From Anseranas semipalmata (lineage: Eukaryota; Chordata; Aves; Anseriformes; Anseranatidae), in contig VXAA01004301.1 in NCBI GenBank assembly GCA_013399115.1, forward strand, positions 828,153 to 892,152: 64,000 nucleotides of DNA. Reading direction: 5' to 3'. The notes beneath the pieces are model-generated. The model was given only the letters and a program-made list of their open reading frames with translations. It was not told the origin of the DNA and ran no database searches. Below, piece by piece: positions 40,001-55,000 of the stretch; within the stretch, counting starts at the first letter, position 1; each line of letters starts with the position of its first letter. A program made the translations under genes and the position numbers.

Positions 40001-43000
40001 GCTCTTTTCCGCCATGCTCTTTTCCATTCCTGTAACGTTCTTTGGGACACAGAGCTGTGGTCAAATGGTACAGTGCATGTTTATTGGATAAAAGTCTTCT
40101 TGGACGGGAAAACACATTGGTGATACCTTCTAGATACATATGAAAGTCATTCTACTGCTGTGCTTCCCATGCGTTGACATTTTTTTCCCTCAGTGGCAAG
40201 GAAGCTGATGAACCAGCTAGAAGAGGTCTAACCAAGCACCAGTTTAGCTCAACTGAGTAATCCAGCGAGGAAAAAAGGAAAGCCACAACTAACTAATTTA
40301 ACAGCTGTGATACGACAATGATTCTAATTATCCACATTTAGGTGACTGCAGTTTGATCAGACCTGCAACTGTAGGGTGTATCAGTCACCAGAATATATAC
40401 AGAGAAGTCAAATATAATCAATTCCCTATTATCTTTATATGTTTCTAGCTAATTTCTCATTGACCACAAGGATGCAAACACTGTGCTGGCTCCACACAAA
40501 AGTCAGCTATAATCCAGTTGGACTTATTAGCTCAGGTGCAGAGCTACATAAATACACCTACGCAGCTTCCAGAGACAATTTGTGGCTGGAAACGATCTAG
40601 CTGCTTTCACATGGCAGAGAGCTGGAGCTGGTAAGACATCAGACCTAAGCTGGCTTCAGACAAAGGCAGCTCAGTCTCCACGGGTAAGATTCACTTTACT
40701 GGAAGCATGAACAAGCACAGAACAGAGGAAACAGAGTGACTCTGGATAGAACCAGCCTAGATCTGGCACAAAGAAAGAATAAATAAATCCAACCCAAGCT
40801 GGCCGCAGTACAGCCTGCTGCGTGTCTCATCTCTGTGCTTCCCAATACTCTGAGTTTGGAGCACTGACTGGTTTGGGCACAGCATTGCACAAGCACACAA
40901 AGGCAGGTCTAGCACTGTGTCTTGGAGCTGCTCACTGACTAGCTTCTTGTTCTTGCCACCACTTTTAAGCCCCAATTAACACAGTGACCTTCTCCAAGAA
41001 TCTTTCTTTCTGGTTACTCATCACACAATTATACCCTTCCCCTTCACGACAAAATGAGTTTTCAAACAGTGTTCCTCAAAAACTGCTAACCTATCAGAAA
41101 AAATTACTCCTTCACCCCTCATTTCCAAGATTAAAAAAAGAACAACAAAAAGCCCTCTGGAGCATTATGTATGCATTAGAAGTCAGAGAATAAGCCCAGG
41201 GATCAGACTGCAGAAGAATTGTGTGTACTTGTCCTAGAATTTTACTATCTTCAGTCATCAAACTTAAACTGTAGTCTTCAGGTATGTGCTCCTTCGAATA
41301 GGCAGTATCTCTTGATCAATACAATTCAGTTAAACTGAATTGTTTGAAGTGGGGTACCCTGGCATTGGATCTACACATAATTGGCATAATGGAAAGACAA
41401 AAAAATTCTTTGCATAGCAAACAGATTGAGTAAAGAACAGGTATAAATTTAAAGGAAAATGAAAGAGCTAAAATACTACAACAATTACACAGCAAAGGGA
41501 GGCCGTTCTTGAGAGCACAAGAAAAAAGTGTTTTCACAGAGACTGCCAAACTCTCAAGTTACTAAGAAAAGTGTCCTGGTTAGGATATTATCTTCAAGAG
41601 GATCACACAACACAGCATCCTCAACAGCTGCCTACAGAAGGGTCTGTCTGTTCATTGCCTTATTACTTCCATGCTGGAAACCTTTTGTCCACAATACAAT
41701 TGAGAGTTATCTAATATTTATTCAAGACAAAGTAATGCATAAAGAACATGCAAAAACTGAAAGATGCATTTTGCCCAGAGATCACAATATGGCTATCACT
41801 TTTTTTTTTTTAAAACCAAGAAAATGTAATCATTATGAAATTTAGCTGCAAAGAATAAAACTAAATAAGTATATGCTCCAGTAAAAACTTAGCAAGTTGA
41901 CTTTTTCATGAACAAAACCTTTTAACAACCTTAAAGATAAATTTATACACTACGTGAGGTAAGAAGTATGGGGCTTAAAATTGAATCAAGCAAATCAGAA
42001 ACAAAAGAGGAAGCCTATGTATCTCCAAGTAGTAATAAAACCAGATGTTACTACTTCAGAATTTAAGTAATTCCTAAATTGGCATCAAAAGGACAACAGC
42101 CATTTTTTAGCATGATGTATTATCTTATTTTCCCCCAAGAGAATAACTTTATTGAAGAGTTCCCATAACATCGAGTCTGCTACAGAAAAAAAAATTAAGA
42201 GACAAAACTTAATATAGGTTAAGAACAGCTGCAGCCCACTGATGTGATCCAGGATCAACCACAAGGAAAGCAGCCTTGCAATTCTAACACATCACACATC
42301 TCTACATCCCCACAGACAAACTGATTTCTTTTTGTTGTATTTATGTCAACCTACAAGGCAGTAAACTTACAGACTGCTGCTGGCAGTGTACGTAAAAATC
42401 TTTCAGCACATCACATGCCAGCAATCTGCAGGGACAGATAACTAATGAAAACAATCCCCCCGCCACCCCTTTTTGAAAAGAAAAATTTGTTCCTTCAGTT
42501 TTTAAAGTAAGAACATCTATTTTTGAACAAGAAAAATAACTAAGCAGTGTTTCACATGCTTTGGCCAGATAGAGGCTGGGAAAAAGAATTATCATAATTA
42601 TTCCAATAGAATTCCACTTCCTATTATCTCAAGTAGAACCAAATACTGGAGCATGCACTGTCTGCAGGTTTATCAGACCTGTACGTCTCTACTGTCTCAA
42701 ACTGGGAAAATATTGCTGATAATACTAGGACTAGACACAAAATAAATGCTTACAGAATTACGGTAATCTAAACCTGATTTATAACGTACAAGATAAAGTT
42801 GTGGGTTCAAATTTATAGTTTCATTTGCTTGTAATCTAACCACCAGCATTAGCCAACTTGTGAAAAAGTTATATTAACATGAACCAAGACAGCAACAACA
42901 GTCAGAACTACTGCAACACACTTCCAAATCATGCATAAGTTAGTGAAAATTTAAGTCTGGTTCATTTACTTAACTATCTCACATTATGTTTAAATATGTC

Positions 43001-46000
43001 TCGTTACACTTTACAGATTTTCACTAAACGATACTGAAATGAAACCAACAGGGGCTCCCTAAGAAGAATTTTCAATTCTGCATTAAAGTTTTAGTAACTT
43101 TCCTGTAAACAGAGTTTGAATCATTTTATTATCCTTTCCCAGTTAAGACGACGACTTCTTTGGTAACCTGAAGCTCATGATATCTCAGAGACAAATACTT
43201 TGCAATGACAGACCAACGCTTCCATAAGCCTTCACACAAGAGTGAGTCAAATTGAGATGACTATCTGGAAAAATTTAGTGGGTTAACTGAGTGCTTCCCA
43301 CTGAAGGAACTGTTTCATATAGTAACCAAAGTATTTTCCTAACACAGTAATACTGCGCAAATGCCGTGTTGCCTTCTGGTGTCTGTGTTTGCAAGTGCAA
43401 GTACAATCAGTTGTCCTTTAGGATCACTATGTGCAAAGTGAACAAAATGGATATTCTATTTCGATAAATAAATAAATCAAAAGGCAGATAAAGATTAGTA
43501 TTTTGATGTAATTTTCTAGCCACCTAGGTTAAAGGGAAATAAGTTTAAGAAACAGACTCCTAAAGGCTCCAAACGCACATGGCAGGAACAGGCTCCTATG
43601 ACAAGGGAAGCAAAATAGTAGAGGGCTCAACAGTCATAGCATTTATTTCACACTTAAACCAAAAGGTTTGAGGAGAGCCAGAATCTCAAATAAATAAATA
43701 AATAAATCCTGTCCAACCCTAACTAATCAAGTTACACCTTTTTTAACCCAAAGTTCAGAAGTTTGTAACACTGTCTGAAAACCGCTTTAACCCTGGAGAT
43801 CATACAAAAAGTCAGAACTAATTTTCAGAGAGACAGATCACCTTGGATCACATCATAGAACAGTTTCTAATGTAATGTTTCTTTCAAACCGTAAAGCAGA
43901 CCAACAATGAAATATGACTTCCCTCTTCTGTGAGTATTTACATGTGCAGTTTCTGAGAATAATACCACTTTTGCTTCTCAGACACTCCTTGTTGACTCAT
44001 ACAAGGTCCCCACAAGAACAATCTGAGAATCTACAGCCTCCTTTTTTTCCCCATAGTCTCTCTTTCTTCTGTTATCTTATAACTTAACATTTATGTATAT
44101 ATCAGTAGTTCTCTCAAGTTACTATTTCAGCCAAAAATAGCATAGAAAAACACGAAGCCCCCCAACAAGCTTTTTTCAAGCTTTGAGCTCAGCAAGATGG
44201 TCCTTCCTGCACTCCACACCCCATGCACCAGATGTTGCCGATTAGTGAATCACAGATCAAGCATACCAGAAGTACCTGTTATGTTGTACAGTGCTGTACA
44301 GCAAGTGAGATACATGCCATTTTGCAGTGGAATAAAAGATGGGAACCAATCATGGAAACCTGTCACAACACTGACGCACAATAATTTTTCCACTGCCATT
44401 CATAATTCCAATAGCAGGCAGATACTCTCTTTATACAGGATATCTTTGTTACAGAATGTCAATATATGTACAAGATAAGAAATATATCAGGTTTGCATAC
44501 CTTAGGAGGCATAAATGTGAATTGACCTTATTGACCTATTTAAAGATTTAAGATTTTTTTTTTGTTATAGTCCGAAAAGTTACATGCAAGTATATACCTT
44601 GATTCATAATTTTAATGTTTCGTCAGTGATATGCCAGATCATATTAGTAATGAACAAAGCTGAGCAAAATCGGATTTTATGAGCATATAAATTACTAATC
44701 ATCATGCAGTAGAGCCAAGCTAAGTCTTTTGCACTTCAAGTACTATTTAGCTGTATGCATATAATGGTTTCTAAGCTTTAAGTCTTCCTGGAAGTTTTAT
44801 TCTGTTTAGCTTGTCAGTGAACTAAACCAATGTAATTCAATAGCATACCACTGGATAGGTACATAGTGCAGCACAGTAGCTGTGGAGACAATCCAGATGT
44901 TGTTTGTGAAAGTGGCAGTTGCTGAACTGAGAAAATAAATCAGTAACGCGAAAGGTAGAGCTTAAAATTCCTAATGATCTTCAGTAATTAATTGCTCTAT
45001 TCTGTAGTAATTTACTAGTTAGCCTACAAAACTTTCACGACCACCAAATTACTGATTTTGAAGGTTGTTAGCATCTTTGATTTTCAGCTATTAAATTGCA
45101 TACTATGTTACACTGCATACTATCTTGAAGAAAAGATTAGAAATCTGAGCTATGATATTTAAATTAGCACAGCTAACCTTCTGGACCAAACAATAACTAG
45201 TACTCTACCTAATTCATAGGTTATACAAATGTTAACTTGCTATAGACATAGGTTCTTAATTTCTGCTTCATGTAAGAAATGATTAAATCATTGTTTTTTT
45301 TTTCTGAACATAGGGACTTCTCAAGTAGATTTCTAATGCTTAAAATAAACACAAGAGGAGAAAGAACCCAGCACAATATAAGCTGAACATCCCATACAAT
45401 GCGTGCTCTGCATCTTATAATGTCCTACCAATGGAACCAAGATGGCAAACGAAAGGAAGGCCTTCTGCAAAGCAAGGGCCTCTGAGCAGCGTGTCAGAAA
45501 GAAATTGTTTTTCTGCTTCTTTTGATGGGAGATGCTTTCAAGTCAGGAAATTAGAAACAGGTGTGCCAGAGGGCACACACACATCCATGCACCACACTAA
45601 AAAACACGCGTTTTCAATTTTCAGACATGAAAGAGACTCCTGTTGAATGGAAGGAGAAATGAAAATCTAGCTTTCTTTCTGCAAGCCACGAGCAGAGAGC
45701 TTATGGAGCTTTGACAAGCTGCCTGAGCCCGTCTAGCTATTGAAACGTACAGTACCTCGACGCAAAGTGTTGGAGCTTGTTTTAAAGAGTACAAAATGGA
45801 AACTTGCATTACATTCACTAGAGAATGGAAAAATTAATCCAGTTCACTCCACTGCCAAAATATGACTCTTCCCTTTTCAGAAGCTAAAGATAGAAATTAC
45901 AGGTTATCTGTATTTTACTATCTATTCCATAAAGCAGAGTCTGAACCTGGCCCTGTCAAGTTGTTTCAGTTTTGATGTTATTATTTTTAGTAGTGCCTAG

Positions 46001-49000
46001 AAAACAAGCACCGGTTTACAAATTACAAACTACTATTTCTGCTTTATTTCTTGAAGTAGCTTCTTAGTTATGCCTAATGGAAACACAGTGAAACCTGTAT
46101 TATAGTAAGCTATGGTTGTTATTACCAGCATCTCTAGAAAGAGGTGACTAAAAACTTACAAGGCAATGATGTTAAAAAATAATATACAGTAAAATAAAAA
46201 ATATTTGGCTTGCAAAATACTGATACAGTTAGTTATCTATTAAAATAAAAATTTAAAAACATTTCAAATTTTAAAGTCTAATTCTGAAAAGACAGAGATA
46301 TGCTACAGTCTAGCATAATGCACCGCAGTACTAAATTAAAACCTCATAATTTTTAGCTTTCTGTACTCCTGTCAGCTGCTGCATCTTGCCTTCCCATACT
46401 AGCAGGGGAAATTTTTAGCCTACTGACCTGCTGCCAAAAAGAACACCTGCAAGCAAAGTCCCATACAATTCCTGAAGCATTGATCCTAGAGGGATCAATG
46501 GAGCACATTCTTGGTGTAGACAGAAAATTCTTGGATGATTTAACTTCAAAACTAACAAATACCTACTAAGAATATGCAAACTGAAATTTTCCAAAAGGTT
46601 GTAACTTCAGTAAATTTGGATAAGTTTCAAAGACAACAAAAGACAAATCTAACATCACGACAAGCTTTGTCTAAAGTATCTTCTCTAAGGAGCTCTATCC
46701 TTTCTATACCTTTAAGTTTTTAGTATAGGCAAAAAAACTAAAAGATCACTCTGAAGAGCAACTGCTATTCTACAATTTTACAGATAGAAAAAAAAAAGAC
46801 TAAGTAGTCAAAAATTGTAAAATTGATGAATCCTTCACTTTCAATGTTTTTTTTTTTTTTCTGGAAAATGGCAGATAACTTCAGGTATCAAAAACCTGCT
46901 TGTTTCAATTATCATGAACAAGCATTTCAGATGCATCTCCAAGAGAAAACAGTCAGAATGAAGAAAAAAACATAGTTCCATTAAACTGAATGTACATTTT
47001 ACATTTTTCTTTACATTTAGTATATTTTGAAAGATTAAGTTCAGTTAAACTGAAAAGGAAAGACAAACTAAATTTTGCCTAGTCCTTCATCAGAAGCATT
47101 GTTGCTATTGATCTCTTTGTAAAAATACTACACCATTCCAAAAACCAAAACTTTTGTCATGTAAAATTTACAGGAAGAGAAATGAGGCAGTAGCTTATAT
47201 ATTAGCTAACTAAATGCATACAACCATTTTCTCCCAAGGATAGAAAAATGTTTAAGACAAAAACAGAGTTCAGTTTGATGCGGTCTCCATTTAAGTTTAT
47301 ATCCTTGCATGCAGTTCAAGCCATTTGGGCCAGGCATGGCAGGCAGAACAGGACAAATAATGTTCAGAGGAGACAGTGCTGCCTGCCTGGCTGCTGCCCC
47401 AGGTCATGAGTGTGCTGCTCTGTGAGTGGTGGGCTTTCTGCAGGAAAGTACCACTTTTTAAAAGGCAGTGCAACTTCATATGCTTACAATACATTATTAC
47501 ATCAAGTCCAATCAAAATTTCAAAAGGCAATAAGCACCCTATGACTGTTGCTTCCATCCAGTTCTGCTTCAAAAAAAACCTTTCTGAAGGCCATTCAAAT
47601 AAATATTCTGATTATTTTGTGGACAAAACCCTCAGCTTTGAACACTGTACTGTGGCAGTGTGTTTAATCGACTGCTTCTTAACGCTACCATTCCCACAAA
47701 TCATCTCTGCTTGTGGCTTCCTCTCTCTCCACACAGCCTTGCAGTGATAGTACGTTAGTTCAGACACCACATGCTACAGCACTGAAGCCTCCAAAAGGCA
47801 TCTGGACACAAAGCCTGAACTCTTGACAGAAGCATTCACTCCAGAGGTAAATACTGATCTGTCTGGAGAGAGATCTTTCTTCTGCTCTCTGCTTCACCGT
47901 CACAATGACATAACTCTTCTCCATGTGCAGCTGCTTCAGCTGTGATGCATTAAGTTACCTATTATCCCCCAAACCTTACAATACTAGACTGATTTTGAGA
48001 GACAATACGTATTTCTACAGAGAGATTAGCTGTATCACAATAGCTATCTCACATAATGTAGCTTAAATGATCCATGCAAGATACAAGATTTGCATGTGAA
48101 ATTCCTATGGACCTTTGGACTCAGAAGGACACAGGTCAGACAGACAAACTGTACCTGCCCCAGTATGGGCAGTCACTGGATTCCACAGCAGCCACTACTG
48201 CTTTCAACGCACAGGTATCACAAAACCCAAGTCCTACATCACAAGTCAATTTATTGGGATTAAAGCTTCCTGAGAAGCATTTCCTCTGCACATTTGCGGA
48301 TAACTGTGGTTCCTGCTGGAAATGAGTTTTCAAATAGAAATCTATGCTTCAGTTGCTTCTATAAAAACAGAGGAAAATGCTGGCTATGGCATAGCTCAAC
48401 AACCAATTTAGCAAGCACGAGCCACCTCTTCACAGGTGACGTTTCCTATTCCACATTACCTGCTCTGTTTTCCAGCCAAATCATTCATGAGGTACACAAT
48501 GGACTGGAAAGGAAAACAGAACTGAACAAAAGTAAAAGTTTGATCAGGAAAAGGCAGGGAAAGGAAGAGTTAATATGCTCATTTCCTTATTGATGATAAT
48601 TTTGAAAACAAGAGAACATGGGCAGCACTAACTTGTACGAACAAAGGTCTGGAAGGCCACAATTGATGAACTTATCTGTCAAGTAAATTCAATTTATCCA
48701 AGAGCAATTTCACAATCTGACTGAAAACCAAGCCATACCTAAAACTTAAGGGAAGAATATTAGCTTGTAAGAATCATTACATGACCACATGGTTGTTAGT
48801 GTAGGCAAAGGAACACATGCCAGGTGAAACACATACCATTGTGAAACAACTCTTCTAATTTCTTATTTTATCAATGTGTACAAATATTGATGGGAGGGAA
48901 TCAAGATGAGTGAGCCAGACTCTGGGGAGCCCAGTGACAGGACAAGAGGCAATGGCCACAAATTAAGAGACATGAAATTCAACCTGAACACAAGAAAAAC

Positions 49001-52000
49001 CTTTACTATGAGGGTGGTCAAACACTACAGCAGGTTGCCCAGAGAGGCTGTGCAATCTCCATCTGTGGATATAATAAAAATGCAATTGGACACTGGTCCT
49101 GGGCGACCTGTTCTAGCAGACCCTGATTCAGCAGGGGGCTAGACTACATAATCTCAAGAGGTTCCTTCCAACCTAAGCAATTCTGTGATACTTCACAATA
49201 TAAAATGTGCTATTTTTACTTCACTGAATGATGCAACAAAAGAAACGTATATCCAAAACACCTTTTGAAGTATCTTAATGTAACCCTTAAAATGCTTTTA
49301 TGAGAACAGAGACCACTTTGTGTTTATGAGAACAGAGGCTTTGGATCAGACAGCTTAACAGTCAATCCTTTAGGATCTTGGTGAATTCACCAGCACAAGA
49401 AATTGGTAGGCATATTTTACACAGAATACATATAGTCTGTATAAGCATTCCTAAAACATTGCTGTCATCTCTATCTAATTTTCATTCAGTCAGGAATAGA
49501 CTCTGGGCAGGGAAGAAGACCAAAACAACATTGACAGACTTCTTCCAGAGTAAATCCTCACCTGCATCTCAGTTTGGGTCCCGGATCCTGACATCCCTGC
49601 TACTTCTCAACAAAACATGGGCTCAGTCCTGAAGTCCAATTATATTCATTAATATGCTTAATTTTTCTGAAAGAACTCAATATATTTAAAGATTCTACTC
49701 TCCTCTTTCTTTAGGATTATAAACCATAATTAAGTCCCATTTAAATTCTCCTTAAGACATCACTTCAACATTCATGTACCAAACGTGCTCCTCAGACTGA
49801 TTCTACTAAAAGTCAGACTTTTCAGCTGTGTGTTACAGAATTTCTGCATTTTCTAAATAACCCAAGACCTTCTGTCTATCTTCAGAAATGCAGTACCAAA
49901 AGGCTTGCTGGTTTCATCAGCTGCTACATACATGTACACCAAGCACATCAGCCATGCATGAAGAACGGGTAAGTATGCTTTCTACTAGCTGCTGTTGTAA
50001 AGATGTTAAAAAGGAACACAACACAATTCTCAGTCTCTTCATTTCCACTCACAAATTCCACTTACAGTTGTATCTTCAAAGCCTCCTCCATTAGCTGTTA
50101 CTGTATAATTTGTATCTAAGGCTCTGTATATCCAAAAAAGAATTATTACTTTTCAACTTATCACCCAGGAAAAACATAACCTGCCTCTTTTTGACACAGT
50201 TAGCAGACCAATATTCAAAATCATCATGGATGTCCCAGCTGGGGAGGAGACTGAATGTCACATTTGATATTATTTTGAATGAAAAAAATATGCACAATGT
50301 CTTTGATTTATATTACGTTCAGGAAAAAATAGGAAATGTTTTCTTAAAGTACAGCCAAAAGACAGACTATTGTTTCTCCTGTGGTCGGGTTTTGTTCACA
50401 AATATTTTCCTGCCAAATAATACCCATCTTCCTGTGTTTACATTCATATACCAACAGAAAACATTTACAAAAGAGTTCCAAGTGGCCCTTGGAGTGTGCT
50501 TTTGGCTTTTTGGGGGGTTGGATGCTTAAAAGGAGAGGCTGTTTTGCGTGTGTGCATGTGCGATTCTGAGTATGTGTATGCACGCATGCACACAAATGCA
50601 TGTGTGAGCTTTTAACGGCAAAAGATGTGGTTTCTACTATGTTGATCCAAAAAACAGTTTAGCTGTTACTGTATTGGGTTTACGTGGCAAGGGTTTGGTA
50701 GCAGGGGGGCTGCACGGGTGGCCTCTGTGAGAAGAGTCCAGAAGCTGCCCCATGTTAGATAAGAGCCAGTTCCAGCTGGCTTCAAAATGGACCCCCCGCC
50801 GGCCAGAGCCAAGCCAATGAGCGACGTTGGTTGCACCTCTGTGAGAGCAGATTTAAGAAAGGGGAAAAAATAGCTGTGCAACAGCAGCTGGGAGAGAGGA
50901 GTGAGAAACAGCCCTGCAGACACCAAGGTCAGTGAAGGAGGGAAGGAGGTGCTGCGGGCACCAGAGCAGAAGTTCCCCTGCAGCCCGTGCAGAGGCCCAT
51001 GGTGGAGGAGGCCGTCCCCCTGCAGCCCGTGGGTACCACACGGAGCAGATCTCCACGCTGCAGCCCGTGGAGGAGCCCACAGTGGAGCAGGTGGATGTGG
51101 CCTGAAGGAGGCTGCGGCCCATGGGAGCCTCTGCAGGGGCAGGCCCCGGGCCAGACCTGTAGCCTGTGGAGAGGAGCTCACGCAAGAGCAGGAGGCCTGG
51201 TGGGAACTGCCACCTGTGGGGGAGCCATGTTGGAGCAGTTTGGTCCTGAGGGATGGACCCCGTGGTACGGACCCATATGGGAGCAGTTCTGGAAGAGCTG
51301 CAGCCCGTGGGAAGCCCACGCAGGATCAGTTCGGGAAGGACAGCATCCCATCGGAGGGACCCCACATTAGAGCAGGAAAAAGAGTGACCATGAAGGAGCG
51401 GCAGAGACAAAGTGTCAGGGACTGACTGCAGTCTCCATTCCCTGTTCCCCTGTGCAGCTCGGGGGGAGGAGGTAGAAGAGGGTGCATGGGGAAAGGTGTT
51501 TTTAGTTTGCTTTTAGTTTCTCACTGTTCTAGTCCGCTAGTGATTAGGTAAAAACTTATATTAATCTGCCTATGCTGAGTCTGTTTTGCCTGTGATAGTA
51601 ATTGGTGGGTGATCTCCCTGTCCTCATCTCAACCCTTGAGCCCTTTCCATTGTATTTTCTCCTCCTTTTCCTTTGAGGGGGAGTGAGAGAGCGGTGTGTG
51701 AGTTGCTGCCCAGCAGGGTAAAACCACCACAGTTACTTACCTTTATGCTAAATTAAGTCCTTTGGTAATGCCTATGTTATTTAACACACTTTCACTCAAT
51801 TTCTACCATCTTTCTTGCATGGAATGGCTCTTATATTATGTTGTTAGATGCCACAGTTAAGGTTGCACAGGTATCTTAGCTATGTCTGTAACAGCAACAT
51901 TCTCTGAATTTCTTGAATTTTAATACTGGTTTTGAGACACTTACAGCATTCCTGTAGTATTTATTCTTAAGCTGCCAGAAGTCCCTAAACCATGTTTTTT

Positions 52001-55000
52001 TTTTTTCCTTCAGAAAAAGATATAAATTTTAATATAATTCAAAGTTCATGCTTTAAAATGTCTCCCCAAAAAACTATGCAAAAATCAGAAAGATTTTACT
52101 CCTTTACATAGAAACTGAGTTTCAGACTAACAGTTACAAAATAGACCTTGAATTTAAGGCCCTTTACATTCAAAGTCATTCCTAAATTCCAATGTCTCCC
52201 CATTCCTGTCTTCATCTTTTGATTTCAATTGTTCCACCCCCTGTTAAACTATATCCATACAATATGAGTTTTACAATATCCTGCGTATTATAAACCATGA
52301 AATATCTTTTGAAAAGCCAAAAAAAAATAAAGCCAAAAGACAGTGTGGCTAAACAACAAGGCCAAGAGACCGTTAGAGGTAAGAAAATACCGTTCAAAAA
52401 GTTGAAGTCATGCCCAAACAAGTTCAGAACCACCATCTTTGGCACATTCAATATAAAATCATGATAAAAACGGCCAAAATATTTGAGAAACAACTTGCTA
52501 AAGGCATAACAACTAATACCAAATCCTTTTTCAACACGTCAAAAGCAGGAAGCCTGCCAGCATCCACAGGGCCAACAGACGATCAAGATGTAAAAGCATG
52601 TCTTCAAATAATACATGACCATTTAGAAAAAACTACATGAATTTGGAAGTACTTTTAATAAGTACTCTTATGGCAACCCCTTTTTTCTCTTTTATGAGGA
52701 AGGCAGTGAAAGATATGTCTCAAGCTGAAGCTTCGAGAGAAGAATTTTAAAACAAAATTAATAAAAATTCAAGTATAAAAACAACTGAATTATTAACTGT
52801 GGCATTTGAACTAACACTTTTTCCAAGAAAGCTTCTACAGAGTTCAGTCATCACAGTAAGAAAAACACTCCCATCAAGGATTAAATAACTGAGCTTCTAA
52901 ATACAAGTACGTAACCTTTAGAAAGTCATCTTGACGTATTAAAAAGAAAAGTATCTCCAGCTTGTAAAGTCCCAATGTCGCAAATTGCTAGAAGGTTGCA
53001 TAACACAGTGGAGGTGCCAGTCCCATCCCGGTACTTTTACTTGCAGACCTGCAACCACCCTCTATTTGAAACTGGACACCAAACTGTCTGGAGCTGTAGT
53101 TTGACCCAGTGTGGCCATTATTATGTTGCTGCCAGTTCTGAGTGGGTTCCACATGCAAGAGTTTATATTCTGTATATTTTGAAATACTATCCCAGACTCC
53201 TTTCTCCACACCAGAGGTTTTCCCCAAGCTGTTCAATCTTTTTCTTATCATAGCCTCCAAAATCCAAAGACATGATCTTAAAATTGTTTACAAACACTGG
53301 CTCTTCAAAATTGCTTGCAGGTAACTAATACCAAAAAATATCCTTTCTCAACACTGTATATAAAGACTGATTCAACAAACTCTCAAGGCTCAAGTTTTTA
53401 TCCTTAGCTATCACTGAAAAATAGTCTCTGGCTATCTAGAAAACAAATATATTTAGAAGATAAAACATTGTGAGCTTCTGAAAATGGAAAAAAGAATGGT
53501 ATTGATTACTGAAGAGGTCTCACTTCCTGTAAACATTTCTATCTCCCGCTCTTTCTCTCGCTCTCTCTCACACACACAAACTTTAAAGGAAAGCCAGAAA
53601 CAAGAGTTTAATTAAACACTGCCAGTCTGAATTTCAAATCACAGAATAAACAGATGGCTATGCCTCATAGACCGCCAGCAGTCTATTTCAATTAACTGCA
53701 ATTGGTATTAATGTAATGTCATGGAAGCTAGAAGATTTGAACCAAAGAAATACATTTATATATGTGTGTGTGTGTGATAGTTATAAATAGTGTAACATTA
53801 AAGTATTTACCATTACATAAAATTAGTACCAGCAAAAAAGAAAGGAGACTCCTGTTTAAGGCCATCATTAAACCCAGACAATCTCCTTTAAGTATATCAG
53901 GATGCTTGTCTGTACTTGCATAGACTTCAAATCCAGCTGACTTTGTAAAGAACAGTTTTAAAAAATTAAATAAAGGTGTCCTTCTCAGCTTTTCCACAAA
54001 CAATCTCCAATATTGGGCCTACTCTTGCCACTTATTATGGTCCCCAACTCTACAATATTTAAATATATTTGCTTACACGAGTAAGGATTTTTAAAACTAA
54101 AATAAATACAGCATTTCTTGAGCAAAAATATCTTCCAACACTTCTGCATTTAGTATGACTTTCCTTTGCTGTACTGAAAAGAACGCTCGCTATTACTAAT
54201 ATTGAATTTAATGGTAATCATCTACACAAGTTTTCAACAGTGAGATAGACTTAAAAACAGAGGAAATTAAAAAGGTTTATGGCTTCAGAAGCAATGCAGA
54301 ACATTTCTGATGCTCTTCAGCCTATGTCATATTTTAGTTGCACACCCTGATACCTTGCTTCTGCCACTAATTCTGTAACAGGACTAACTCTGCAGTACTC
54401 TTGAGATATACTTTATATTACCTAAATCTGAACTCATCTCTCCCTATAACGGATGCTGATAACTGACCATTACGCAATAGTCCAAATAACAAATTTTGCA
54501 TCCTGACAAGTAGTTTTTCTCTTTGATACTGTTCATACAACCAGGAACAACGAGATGAAATTCAGTCCTTTCAACAGCTTTTACTTTGCAACTCCTGTAT
54601 AACTGAATCTTAAAGCTTTTGTGTTCTAAATATTCACCTGGTATTTAACACAACACAGTTATCTTTTCAATGTCTGTCCCTGACATGTCAGAAACACCTT
54701 GGCTTACATTCTCCAATCTTACATAGCAGTATGAGCTATTATCCTAGTTAGCAACTCAAACAATTATTTTCCCTTTTTTACTATTCCTCCAGTCATCTTA
54801 CATTTAGTAGATCTGTTGATAAACTTGTTTTTACAATTTGTATCTCCAGTGCTCAGCATTCCAATAGATAGAACAGCTCAGTGTGAAAAGAGACTGATAG
54901 GCATAACATGAACAAAATGCCTTTGTGTGTCCAGGATCCTGAGATTTCCAAATAAAAGAGAAGCTATCCTAATTCTTCTTATCTTACTTTCACAATTTCT

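Noticed and set aside
50110..50529. 139-codon plus-strand frame just before the solo LTR
   Set aside because: AT-rich, Phe/Asn/Lys-rich translation typical of intron sequence, with an opposing frame on the other strand; not an internal retroviral region because the LTR has its own clean duplication.
50666..51425. Frames of 127-217 codons on both strands within the solo LTR
   Set aside because: They arise from the GC-rich repeat array; frames on opposite strands and in two phases are open together and none matches a known protein.
52988..53260. Opposing frames of 90 and 92 codons
   Set aside because: Open on both strands at once, with no recognisable motif or splice context.
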